64,000 nt of DNA. Origin: Pimelobacter simplex (GTDB lineage: Bacteria; Actinomycetota; Actinomycetes; Propionibacteriales; Nocardioidaceae). Position numbers and translations under genes: made by a program. Where the stretch lies: positions 62,001 through 126,000 of the forward strand of contig NZ_FOUK01000006.1 of assembly GCF_900114845.1 (NCBI RefSeq). Reading direction: 5' to 3'. A model generated the notes under the pieces. It saw nothing but the letters and a program-made list of their open reading frames with translations, did not search any database and had not been told where the DNA came from. Shown piece after piece: positions 17,140 through 26,856 of the stretch; the stretch's first letter is position 1; every line of letters starts with the position of its first letter.

Positions 17140-18429
17140 GTGACTGACTCTCTCACCGTACGCGACAACCGCACCGGCGCGGAGTACGAGATCCCGATCG
17201 TCGACGGCACCATCAAGGCCGCGGACCTCGGGCAGATCAAGCTCAACGACGACGAGCCGGGACTGGCCACCTACGACCCGGGATTCGTCAACACCGCCTC
17301 GTGTCGTAGCGCCATCACCTTCATCGATGGCGACAAGGGCATCCTCGAGTACCGCGGCTACCCGATCGAGCAGCTGGCGGAGAAGTCGAACTTCCTCGAG
17401 GTCGCCTACCTCCTGATCCACGGCGAGCTGCCCACCAAGGAGCAGTACGAGAACTGGGTCCACGAGATCACGTTCCACACGTTCGTCCACGAGAACGTCA
17501 AGGGCTTCATGCAGGGCTTCCGCTACGACGCGCACCCGATGGGGATGCTGATGGCGTCGGTGGGGGCCCTGTCCACGTTCTACCCGGAGTCGAGCCGCAT
17601 CTCCGACCCCGACAACCGGCACATCCAGATCGTCCGGATGATCGCCAAGATGCCGACCCTCGGCGCCTGGTCGTTCCGCCACGCGCAGGGCAAGCCCTAC
17701 GTCTACCCGGACAACGAGCTGTCCTACGCCGAGAACTTCCTCTCGATGCTCTTCAAGATGAGCGAGACGAAGTACGCCGGCGACCCGCGCATCGTCAAGG
17801 CGCTCGACACCCTCTTCATCCTCCACGCCGACCACGAGCAGAACTGCTCGACCAACGCGGTCCGCTCCGTCGGCTCCTCGCAGGTCGACCCGTACTCCGC
17901 CGTCGCCGCCGGCATCGGCGCCCTCTTCGGCCCGCTCCACGGTGGCGCCAACGAGGCCGTCCTCAAGATGCTGCGCCGGATCGGCACCGTCGAGAACATC
18001 CCCGCGTTCATCGAGGGCGTCAAGAACGGCGAAGAGCGCCTGATGGGCTTCGGCCACCGGGTCTACAAGAACTTCGACCCGCGCGCCAAGATCATCAAGA
18101 AGGCCTGCGACGACGTCTTCGAGGTCACCGGGGTCAACCCGCTCCTCGCCGTCGCCAAGGAGCTCGAGAAGATCGCGCTCGAGGACGAGTACTTCATCAA
18201 GCGCAAGCTCTACCCCAACGTGGACTTCTACTCCGGCCTCATCTACGAGGCCCTCGAGTTCCCGCCCGAGATGTTCACCGTCCTCTTCGCGATCGGCCGC
18301 ACCCCCGGCTGGCTCGCGCAGTGGCTCGAGCTGACCCAGGACAAGGAGCAGAAGATCGCTCGTCCCAAGCAGATCTACACCGGCGCCCGGACGCTCGACT
18401 TCGTCCCCGCCGAGGAGCGCTGGGCCTGA
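17140..18429 (+). CDS. gltA: citrate synthase
   Basis: Condenses acetyl-CoA with oxaloacetate at the entry to the TCA cycle. 429 residues, type I (hexameric) length. Catalytic His in GPLHGGANEAVLKML, second His in GFGHRVYKNFDPRAK, and Asp in the VDFYSGLIYEAL region. The N-terminal small beta domain (VRDNRTGAEYEIPI) is typical of GltA rather than methylcitrate synthase. GTG start; the message is probably leaderless. A strong hairpin with a T-rich tail follows the stop. Base and codon use match the core genome. Confidence 0.97.
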   Translation: MTDSLTVRDNRTGAEYEIPIVDGTIKAADLGQIKLNDDEPGLATYDPGFVNTASCRSAITFIDGDKGILEYRGYPIEQLAEKSNFLEVAYLLIHGELPTKEQYENWVHEITFHTFVHENVKGFMQGFRYDAHPMGMLMASVGALSTFYPESSRISDPDNRHIQIVRMIAKMPTLGAWSFRHAQGKPYVYPDNELSYAENFLSMLFKMSETKYAGDPRIVKALDTLFILHADHEQNCSTNAVRSVGSSQVDPYSAVAAGIGALFGPLHGGANEAVLKMLRRIGTVENIPAFIEGVKNGEERLMGFGHRVYKNFDPRAKIIKKACDDVFEVTGVNPLLAVAKELEKIALEDEYFIKRKLYPNVDFYSGLIYEALEFPPEMFTVLFAIGRTPGWLAQWLELTQDKEQKIARPKQIYTGARTLDFVPAEERWA

Positions 18430-18450
18430 GCCCTCGCCCCGATCGCACCG

Positions 18451-18492
18451 CGACCCCGACCGCTGCCTGCAGTGGTCGGGGTCGTTGGTTTT
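18451..18492. terminator. terminator after gltA
   Basis: 11-bp perfect stem (18451-18461 with 18474-18484) and a 12-nt loop, followed on the plus strand by TTGGTTTT. It terminates gltA and may also stop the convergent Uma2 transcript. Confidence 0.8.
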
Positions 18493-18501
18493 CCAGTGTG
18501 C

Positions 18502-19044
18502 TCAGGCGAGCAGGGCGTCGAGGTCGACGGGGACCTCGACATCGCCGTAGGTGAGCACGACCTGGCCGCCGGTGTGGCGGGCGGTCTCGACGTAGAACTC
18601 GTCGACGAGCCGCATCGTGACCACGACGTGGTCGCGCGGATCGACGATCCAGTACGACGGCGCCCGCCAGGCGGCGTAGCGCTGGACCTTGGCGACGTAG
18701 TCGTTGGCCCGGTTGGACGACACGATCTCGGCGACCAGGTGCGGGACGCCGGACAGCGCCCGCTGCTCCTCGGTCTCGTCGTGGACCATGAGGTCGGGCC
18801 CGAGCTCCTCGCGCACCCCGGTCGGGATCCAGCCCCAGCCCCCGGTGACGTCCGTGCCGGGCGCGAGGTGCTGGAGCAGGATGGCCTGCAGGCGGAACTG
18901 GATCTTCTGATGACGTTGAGAAGGTTGTGCGGCCACGACGAGTGCGCCTCCGTAGTACTCACTCGGGACCACGTCCGCTTCGAGGTACTCCTCCCACGTC
19001 ATCGGAAAGCGCTGCAGCTCGTCACCTCGACGGATCGCCTCCAT
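18502..19044 (-). CDS. Uma2-family (DUF820) restriction-endonuclease-fold protein
   Basis: 180 residues of the Uma2/DUF820 family, which has a PD-(D/E)XK nuclease-like fold. Visible family features: MTWEEYLEAD at the N-terminus, the LGPDLMVHD acidic strand, VAEIVSSNR with the catalytic-type Glu, KVQRYAAWRAPSYWIVDP, and a C-terminal VDLDALL. The biological role of the family is unknown; copies are often numerous and mobile in cyanobacteria and actinobacteria. It lies 44 nt after the M1 peptidase on the same strand and may simply be read through. The start is one of two nearby ATGs. Confidence 0.85.
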   Translation of the reverse strand: MEAIRRGDELQRFPMTWEEYLEADVVPSEYYGGALVVAAQPSQRHQKIQFRLQAILLQHLAPGTDVTGGWGWIPTGVREELGPDLMVHDETEEQRALSGVPHLVAEIVSSNRANDYVAKVQRYAAWRAPSYWIVDPRDHVVVTMRLVDEFYVETARHTGGQVVLTYGDVEVPVDLDALLA

Positions 19045-19088
19045 CGCCCCAGTCAACGCAACCCGCGACGCCCTGGCAACCAGCGGCC

Positions 19089-20390
19089 TCAGCCCTGTGG
19101 AAAACCCGGCAGCGCCGTCTCGTACAACCACGGCCCCAGCAGCCCCGCGACGTCCGCCCCGGTCCGCTCCCCCGCGAAGTCGAGGAACTCCGACGTCGTC
19201 ACCGACGCCCCGCGCCGCTCGGTCGCCCACGCCTTCAGCAGCCCGAAGAACGCCTCGTCGCCGACGGCGGCCCGCAGCGCGTGCAGCGTCAGCGCGCCGC
19301 GCTTGTAGACCCGGTCGTCGAACATGAGCTCCGGCCCCGGGTCTGCGAGCACCAGGTCCTGGGGCAGCGAGGCGAGGCGCTCGTGGTGGTGGCGGGCCCA
19401 CTCGTCGCAGGTGCGGGGGCCGCCGGACTCCTCGGACCACAGCCACTCGGCGTAGCAGGCGAAGCCCTCGTGCAGCCAGATGTCCTGCCAGCGGCGCAGG
19501 GTGACGGCGTTGCCGAACCACTGGTGCGCCATCTCGTGGGCGATGAGGCGCACCTGCGACCAGTCGGTCGAGCAGAAGTTGCGGCCGAACGTCGACAGGC
19601 TCTGGCTCTCGAGGGGGATCTCGAGGTCGTCGTCGGTGACCACGGCGGCGTAGGCGTCGAAGGGGTAGTCGCCGAAGACGCGCTCGAAGAACGCCATCAT
19701 CGCGGGCTGCTCGTCGAACGAGCCGGCCAGGTCGGCGTCGGGCGGCGCGATCGTGGTCAGGCCGGGGGCGTGCTCGGTCGTGACGTAGCGGCCGATCTGC
19801 ACCGTCGCCAGGTACGACGACATCGGCCGGTCCATCACGTAGGTCCACGTGTCGACGCTGGCCCGGCGGCGCTTCTGCGCGAGCGTCCCGTTGGCGACGA
19901 CGGTGTAGCCGGAGGGTGCCGACAGCTCGATCCGGTAGGTCGCTTTGTCGTCGGGCCGGTCGTTGCAGGGGAACCACGTGGGGGCGCCGTGGGGCTGGGC
20001 GGCGACGATGACGCCGTCCTCGAGCTCCTCCCAGCCGGCGTCGCCGTGGTGCGGGTCGATGACGGGCTGGGGCGAGCCGCCGTACGCGATGGTCAGGGTG
20101 AGCTCGCCGCCGGCGGAGACCGTGCGGTCGAGCTGCAGGATCAGCCGGCCCGAGCGGGCCGACCACTTCTTCAGCCGGGCGCCCTCGACGCGCAGCTTCG
20201 AGGCGGCGAGGCCGGCGAGGTCGAGCACGAGCCGCGAGGTGTCGTCGAGGACGACGACCGACAGGACGGCCGTGCCCCGCAGCCGGTTGCCGTCGGGCAC
20301 GTAGGTCAGGTCGAGGTCGTAGTGCCGCACCGAGTACGACGGATCGCCGTGTCCCGGAAGGTAGGGGTCAGCGGTGGGAAGGCCGGGCAC
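19089..20390 (-). CDS. M1-family zinc metallopeptidase (aminopeptidase)
   Basis: 433 residues: the N-terminal beta-saddle plus the catalytic domain of gluzincin aminopeptidases, without the C-terminal helical domain, so a short M1. The zinc site is complete: HEMAH, 18 residues, then Glu in WLHEGFA. The substrate-amino-group Glu lies in IPLESQS, the counterpart of GAMEN in short bacterial M1 enzymes. No signal peptide is evident. The GTG start is 6 nt after the NRPS stop, indicating translational coupling. In Streptomyces albulus a zinc aminopeptidase that degrades epsilon-polylysine is linked to the polylysine synthetase (from memory). A parallel role is inferred here. Confidence 0.92.
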   Translation of the reverse strand: MPGLPTADPYLPGHGDPSYSVRHYDLDLTYVPDGNRLRGTAVLSVVVLDDTSRLVLDLAGLAASKLRVEGARLKKWSARSGRLILQLDRTVSAGGELTLTIAYGGSPQPVIDPHHGDAGWEELEDGVIVAAQPHGAPTWFPCNDRPDDKATYRIELSAPSGYTVVANGTLAQKRRRASVDTWTYVMDRPMSSYLATVQIGRYVTTEHAPGLTTIAPPDADLAGSFDEQPAMMAFFERVFGDYPFDAYAAVVTDDDLEIPLESQSLSTFGRNFCSTDWSQVRLIAHEMAHQWFGNAVTLRRWQDIWLHEGFACYAEWLWSEESGGPRTCDEWARHHHERLASLPQDLVLADPGPELMFDDRVYKRGALTLHALRAAVGDEAFFGLLKAWATERRGASVTTSEFLDFAGERTGADVAGLLGPWLYETALPGFPQG

Positions 20391-20396
20391 GTCGCG

Positions 20397-23300
20397 TCAG
20401 TCCTCGACCCACGGCCCGATCGGGTTCCCGATCCACCTCGTCTTGTCCGGCACCGTCTCCCCCCTCATCACCAACGACACCGGACCGACCGTAGCGTGCT
20501 TGCCCAGCGACGCCGCGGGCAGCACGACCGAGTTGGGTCCGAGGGTGGCGCCCCTGCGGAGCCGGACGGCGTCGGTGGCGAGCAGCCGGTCGTGGAAGAG
20601 GTGGGTCTGCACGACGCTGCCCTGGTTGACGGTCGCGCCGTCGCCGAGCTCGACGAGGTCGGGCTCGGGCAGCCAGTAGGACTCGCACCACACGCCGCGC
20701 CCGACCGTGGCGCCCATCGCGCGGAACCAGATGTTGATGAGCGGCGAGCCGGTCGCGAGGCCGGCGAACCACGGCGTCGCGACGACCTCGACGAAGGTGT
20801 CGGCGAGCTCGTTGCGCCAGACGAACGAGCTCCACAGGGGGTGCGCGCCGGCGCGGACCCGGCCGACCAGCAGCCACTTCGCGGCGATCGCGACGACGGC
20901 GGCCACCAGGCCCGTCCCCCACAGCAGCAGCGGTACGACGAGCACGCCGGCCGTCGCGCCGTGATCGGCCCACACGGCGAGGCTGCCGAGCACGACCAGC
21001 CCGTGGAGGGCGACGGCGAGCGCGACCGGGACGAACCGGGCGAGCTCCCAGCAGGCGCGGGCGACCTTGAGCCGGGTCGGTGGCGCATAGGTCCGCTCGT
21101 CGGCCGAGCCCTGCGCGGCCCGGCGCAGCGGGGCCGGCGGGCTGCCCAGCCAGGACTCCCCTGCCTTGACCGTGCCGCGCGCCGGCGCGGCGGAGAGGAC
21201 CGCGACCAGCGAGCGCTTGGGCACCTTGCGGCCCGGCGCGGCCATCGCGGAGTTGCCGACGAAGGCGCGCTTGCCGACCTTGACCCGCTCCGCGCGCAGC
21301 CAGCCACCACCGAGCTCGTAGCCGCCGATCAGCGTGTCGTCGGCCAGGAAGGCCTGGTCGCTCACCGTCGTCAGCGACGGGATCATCAGCACCGTCGAGG
21401 CCTCGACGTCCTTGCCGATCCGGGCGCCGAGCAGCCGCAGCCAGACCGGCGTGAGCTGCGAGCTGTAGAGCGGGAAGAGCCAGGTCCGGGCCTCGTCGAG
21501 GACCCGGATCGTGCCCCACACGCACAGCGCCGAGCCGCTCTGCAGGGGGTGCGCACCGGGCTTGATCCCGCGCGCCAGCAGCCGGACGACGAGCAGCACC
21601 AGCAGCGCCAGCACGACGCAGCCGGCGACCACGCCGGGCACCAGCCACGGCAGCAGCGCCCGGACGGCGTCGCCGGCCGACGAGGTCGCCCCGAGGTCGG
21701 CCAGCAGCAGCACCGGGACGACGACCGCCAGGATCGCGAGGAGCGGCAGCAGCGCGAGCCCCGCCGCCGTGGCGGCGTACGACACGGCCCACAGGCGAAG
21801 CGAGCCGCGCGAGGCCGGCGGGCGCTCGGCCCACGGACCGCGCGCGGCCGAGCTGGCCCGGGTCGCGGGCGCGCCCGACCAGAACTCGCCGGCGGGCACC
21901 TGCCCGAACACCGCGGAGCCGGGCGCCACCTCGGCGTCGTCCCCGACGACGGCGCCGGGGCAGAGCATCGAGCGGGTGCCGACGCGCGCCCGCCGGCCGA
22001 CCCGGATCCCGCCGACGTGGAGCGTGTCGCCGTCGATCCAGTAGCCGGTGAGGTCGACCTCGGGCTCGATCGAGGCGCCCTTGCCGACGGTCAGGTGACC
22101 GGTGATCGGCGGCAGCGAGTGGAGGTCGGCGCCGCGGGCCACCTTGGCGCCGAGCAGCCGCGCGTACCAGGTGATGTACGGCGCCCCGGCCAGCCTGGTG
22201 GCGCCCAGCTCGTCGGCGAGCCGGTCGGCCGCCCAGATCCGCAGGTGCACCTTGCCGCCGCGCGGGTAGGCGCCCGGCTCGACGCCGGCGAGCACCGCCT
22301 GGGCGAGCTTGGCCGCGACCAGCATCCGCCCCGGCGGGCTGACGAAGACGGCGAGCAGCAGCACGAGCACCCACCACGGCGCGGCCGGCAGCCAGGACAC
22401 GTCGAGCAGGTCGTGCGCCAGCCGGGCCGCGGTGAGCGTCCCGGCGACCCAGCGGGGCGCGGCGAGCGCCCGCAGCACCGGGACGGCGAGCACCTGCGCG
22501 AGCTGGGTCTTGGGCGGGATCGGCTTCACCTTGCGGCTCTGCTCGGCCAGCGCCGACGGCTCGAGGGAGTCGAGGAAGCGCGCGAGAGCGTCGACCGTGG
22601 GGTTCTCGTAGAGGTCCGCGACGGTGAGCTCGGCGTGCTCGGCACGCAGCAGCGTGACCACCTGGGCGGCGGTGAGGCTGCCGCCGCCGAGGTCGAAGAA
22701 GTCGGCGCCCGGGCCGTCAGGTGCGGCCCCGATGACCTTCTGCCAGACCTCGGCGATGCGCGCGGACGTGCCGTGCAGGCCGGCGTCGGCGGGGTCGGCG
22801 GTCGGCAGCGGCCAGGGCAGCGCGTCGCGGTCGACCTTGCCGGACGTGCGGGTCGGGATGTCGTCGACGACCGCGAGCCGGGGGACGAGCGCCGCCGGCA
22901 TCGTGGCCCGCAGGTGCGCGGTCGCCGCCGCGCCGTCGTACGAGGGGGTGGTGGCGAGGTAGCCGACGAGCAGCTGGTTGCCGGTGCTGGTGCGGCGCAC
23001 GGCCGCCGCGGCGGCCGAGACGCCGGGCAGGGCCAGCAGCGCGGAGTCGATCTCGCCGAGCTCGATCCGGCGCCCGCCGACCTTGACCTGGTCGTCGGCG
23101 CGGCCGGCGAAGAGCAGGCCGGCCGGGTCGTTCACGACGATGTCGCCGCTGCGGTAGGCGCGCTCCCACCCGAGCGTCGGCATGGGGGCGTACTTCTCGG
23201 CGTCCTTGGCCGGGTCGAGGTAGCGGGCCAGCCCGACGCCGCCGATGATCAGCTCACCGCGTTCGCCCTCGGCGACCGGCTCGCCGCTCGCGGGGTCGAC

Positions 23301-24257
23301 CACCACCAGGTCCCAGCCGGCCAGGGGCAGGCCGATCCGGACCGGGCCGTCGGCATCGACGAGCGCTCCGCAGGCGACGACGGTCGCCTCGGTGGGGCCG
23401 TAGGTGTTCCAGACCTCCCGGCCCTCGCGCACCAGGCGGGCGGCCAGCTCGGGCGGCAGCGCCTCGCCACCGAGGATGAGCAGCCGGACCTTCTCCAGCG
23501 CGTCGTCCGGCCAGAGGCTGACCAGGGTGGGCACGGTGGAGACCACGGAGATGTCGTTGGCGGTGAGCCAGGGGCCGACGTCGACCCCGCTGCGCACGAG
23601 TGCGCGCGGGGCAGGAACCAGGCAGGCGCCGTAGCGCCAGGCGAGCCACATCTCCTCACAGCTCGCGTCGAAGGCGACGCTCAGGCCCGCCATCACCCGG
23701 TCGTGCGGGCCGATCGGCGCGTCCTGGAGGAACATCCCGGCCTCGGCGTCGACGAACGCCGCCGCACTGCGGTGGGTCACCGCCACGCCCTTCGGCGTGC
23801 CGGTCGAGCCGGAGGTGAAGATGACCCAGGCGTCGTCGTCGACGCCGGGGTCGCGCCGGCTGCGGGCCGCCGCCTCGCGGCGCGGCTCGATGACCAGGCC
23901 GGTGCCGATGATCGCGGCCACCCGGGCCTCCCCGAACACCAGCCGCGCCCGCTCCTCCGGGTCGTCGGCGTCGACCGGGACGTAGGCCGCGCCGGCGAAC
24001 AGGATCCCCATGATGGCCACGTAGAGGTCGGTCGTGCCCGACGGCAGCCGGACGCCGACCTTGTCGCCGGGCCCGATCCCGAGGTCGGCGAGGTCGACGG
24101 CCACCGCCTCGGCGGCCTCGGCGAACTCGGCGTACGTGACCGTGTCGTTGCCACTGTCGAGCGCCATCGCGTCCGGGTGGTCGGCGGCCGTGCGCCGCAG
24201 GACCTCGACCAGCGTGCGCGGCGCGGGTGCCTCGTCGCCGCGGAGCAGGGGGTTCAC
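20397..24257 (-). CDS. Pls/PosA-type non-ribosomal peptide synthetase (poly-amino-acid synthetase-like)
   Basis: 1286-residue single-module membrane NRPS. Adenylation domain about 15-490: FTSGSTGTPKG (148-158), YGPTE (286-290), YRSGD, GRADDQVKVGG, and catalytic Lys474 in TSGKVDRD. Carrier domain about 497-565 with Ser527 in DLGGGSL. Then three repeated C domains (about 661-800, 896-1040, 1136-1286), each with a P/A-GA-H/Y-P start and left-handed beta-helix repeats. They are separated by transmembrane pairs (about 825-895 and 1075-1132) after a first hydrophobic stretch (588-650). This is the architecture of epsilon-polylysine synthetase. Pocket residues read D197, A198, E201, S240, I261, G263, T285, V293, suggesting a basic amino acid. 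The GTG is chosen for GAGGA 7 nt upstream. The polymer product is inferred, not shown. Confidence 0.9.
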   Translation of the reverse strand: MNPLLRGDEAPAPRTLVEVLRRTAADHPDAMALDSGNDTVTYAEFAEAAEAVAVDLADLGIGPGDKVGVRLPSGTTDLYVAIMGILFAGAAYVPVDADDPEERARLVFGEARVAAIIGTGLVIEPRREAAARSRRDPGVDDDAWVIFTSGSTGTPKGVAVTHRSAAAFVDAEAGMFLQDAPIGPHDRVMAGLSVAFDASCEEMWLAWRYGACLVPAPRALVRSGVDVGPWLTANDISVVSTVPTLVSLWPDDALEKVRLLILGGEALPPELAARLVREGREVWNTYGPTEATVVACGALVDADGPVRIGLPLAGWDLVVVDPASGEPVAEGERGELIIGGVGLARYLDPAKDAEKYAPMPTLGWERAYRSGDIVVNDPAGLLFAGRADDQVKVGGRRIELGEIDSALLALPGVSAAAAAVRRTSTGNQLLVGYLATTPSYDGAAATAHLRATMPAALVPRLAVVDDIPTRTSGKVDRDALPWPLPTADPADAGLHGTSARIAEVWQKVIGAAPDGPGADFFDLGGGSLTAAQVVTLLRAEHAELTVADLYENPTVDALARFLDSLEPSALAEQSRKVKPIPPKTQLAQVLAVPVLRALAAPRWVAGTLTAARLAHDLLDVSWLPAAPWWVLVLLLAVFVSPPGRMLVAAKLAQAVLAGVEPGAYPRGGKVHLRIWAADRLADELGATRLAGAPYITWYARLLGAKVARGADLHSLPPITGHLTVGKGASIEPEVDLTGYWIDGDTLHVGGIRVGRRARVGTRSMLCPGAVVGDDAEVAPGSAVFGQVPAGEFWSGAPATRASSAARGPWAERPPASRGSLRLWAVSYAATAAGLALLPLLAILAVVVPVLLLADLGATSSAGDAVRALLPWLVPGVVAGCVVLALLVLLVVRLLARGIKPGAHPLQSGSALCVWGTIRVLDEARTWLFPLYSSQLTPVWLRLLGARIGKDVEASTVLMIPSLTTVSDQAFLADDTLIGGYELGGGWLRAERVKVGKRAFVGNSAMAAPGRKVPKRSLVAVLSAAPARGTVKAGESWLGSPPAPLRRAAQGSADERTYAPPTRLKVARACWELARFVPVALAVALHGLVVLGSLAVWADHGATAGVLVVPLLLWGTGLVAAVVAIAAKWLLVGRVRAGAHPLWSSFVWRNELADTFVEVVATPWFAGLATGSPLINIWFRAMGATVGRGVWCESYWLPEPDLVELGDGATVNQGSVVQTHLFHDRLLATDAVRLRRGATLGPNSVVLPAASLGKHATVGPVSLVMRGETVPDKTRWIGNPIGPWVED

Positions 24258-24324
24258 CTCTCGATCCTCGTCGATCGAGGTGAACGGGACGTGACCGGTT
24301 CGCAGGCACTCCGTTGTGCGGCTT

Positions 24325-24340
24325 TGTGATGTGGGCCACA
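24325..24340. promoter_or_regulatory. CRP/GlxR-like operator between NRPS and fadD
   Basis: TGTGA-TGTGGG-CCACA matches TGTGA-N6-TCACA at 9 of 10 positions. It lies in the 101-bp divergent region, about 68 bp before the NRPS start and 19 bp before the ligase start. It could control both genes by carbon status through a cAMP-binding regulator (inference). Confidence 0.45.
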
Positions 24341-24358
24341 ATCGGCGAGGTGAGTGCG

Positions 24359-25984
<1,626 letters not shown>

Positions 25985-25988
25985 CCCA

Positions 25989-26059
25989 CGAAGTACGCCG
26001 GTTGCGGGTCCGAGATGCGAGCATCACTCGTATCTCGGACCCGCAACCTCCCCACTTCG
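25989..26059. repeat. long hairpin / palindromic element between fadD and tauB
   Basis: A 17-bp perfect stem (26000-26016 with 26032-26048) continues inward through one G-T pair to 4 more pairs and a 5-nt loop. It extends outward, past 5-nt internal loops, to a 6-bp outer stem (25989-25994 with 26054-26059). A further direct copy of CCCGCAACC and ACTTCG follows at 26061-26080. Being between convergent genes it can terminate both. Its length and repeated units suggest a REP-like dispersed element. Confidence 0.7.
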
Positions 26060-26081
26060 CGCCCGCAACCCACCCACTTCG

Positions 26082-26846
26082 TCAGTGCGCGATCGCCGCC
26101 CGGACGCGGGCGGCGGTCGCGCCGAACTTGGGGAGAGCGCGGATCTCGTCCGGGGCGAGGTCCGGGTCGGCGGAGAACGGGACGAGCTCGTCGAGCACGA
26201 TCCGGCCCGGGCGGGGGCTCATCACGAGCACCCGGGAGCCGAGGAAGACCGCCTCGTCGACGCTGTGCGTGATGAACAGGATGGTCTTGCCGGTGGCGCG
26301 CCACAGCGACAGCAGCTCGCCCTGCAGGCGTTCGCGGGTGAGCGCGTCGAGGGCGCCGTAGGGCTCGTCCATGAGGATCACCTCGGGGTCGCCGGCGAGC
26401 ACCCGGGCGATCTGGGCACGCTGCTGCATGCCGCCCGACAGCTCGTAGGGACGGCGGTCCGCGGCGTCGCTGAGCCCTACCAGGTCGAGGTACCGGTCCG
26501 CGATCGCGAGCCGCTCGGCCCGGCCGACGCCGCGCAGCCGCGGCCCGAGCGCCACGTTGCGGCGGACGTCGAGCCAGGGGTAGAGGTTCGGCTGCTGGAA
26601 GACGACGCCCCGCTCCACCCCGGGCCCGGTGACCGGCACCCCGCCCACCGAGATCGACCCCGTCGACGGCGACGCGAAGCCGGCGATCATCCGCAGCAGC
26701 GTGGTCTTCCCGCACCCCGACGGCCCGGCGAGGGTGACGAGCTCGCCGGGCGCGATGTCGAGGTCGATCCGGCCCAGCGCCGCGACGGCGCCGCCGCGGG
26801 CCGGGAAGGCGTGCTCCAGACCGGCGACGGCGATGCCCTTGCTCAT
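26082..26846 (-). CDS. tauB: taurine/sulfonate-type ABC transporter ATP-binding protein
   Basis: 254-residue ATPase of the NitT/TauT family. Walker A GPSGCGKTTLL about residue 40, signature LSGGMQQRAQIARVL, Walker B VILMDEPYGALD, and FITHSVDEAVFLGSRV. The ATG is 10 nt after the binding-protein gene; the longer open frame overlaps that gene and is rejected. It is the third gene of a permease-binding protein-ATPase operon that ends at the long hairpin. Confidence 0.88.
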   Translation of the reverse strand: MSKGIAVAGLEHAFPARGGAVAALGRIDLDIAPGELVTLAGPSGCGKTTLLRMIAGFASPSTGSISVGGVPVTGPGVERGVVFQQPNLYPWLDVRRNVALGPRLRGVGRAERLAIADRYLDLVGLSDAADRRPYELSGGMQQRAQIARVLAGDPEVILMDEPYGALDALTRERLQGELLSLWRATGKTILFITHSVDEAVFLGSRVLVMSPRPGRIVLDELVPFSADPDLAPDEIRALPKFGATAARVRAAIAH

Positions 26847-26856
26847 CGGCGCCCGC

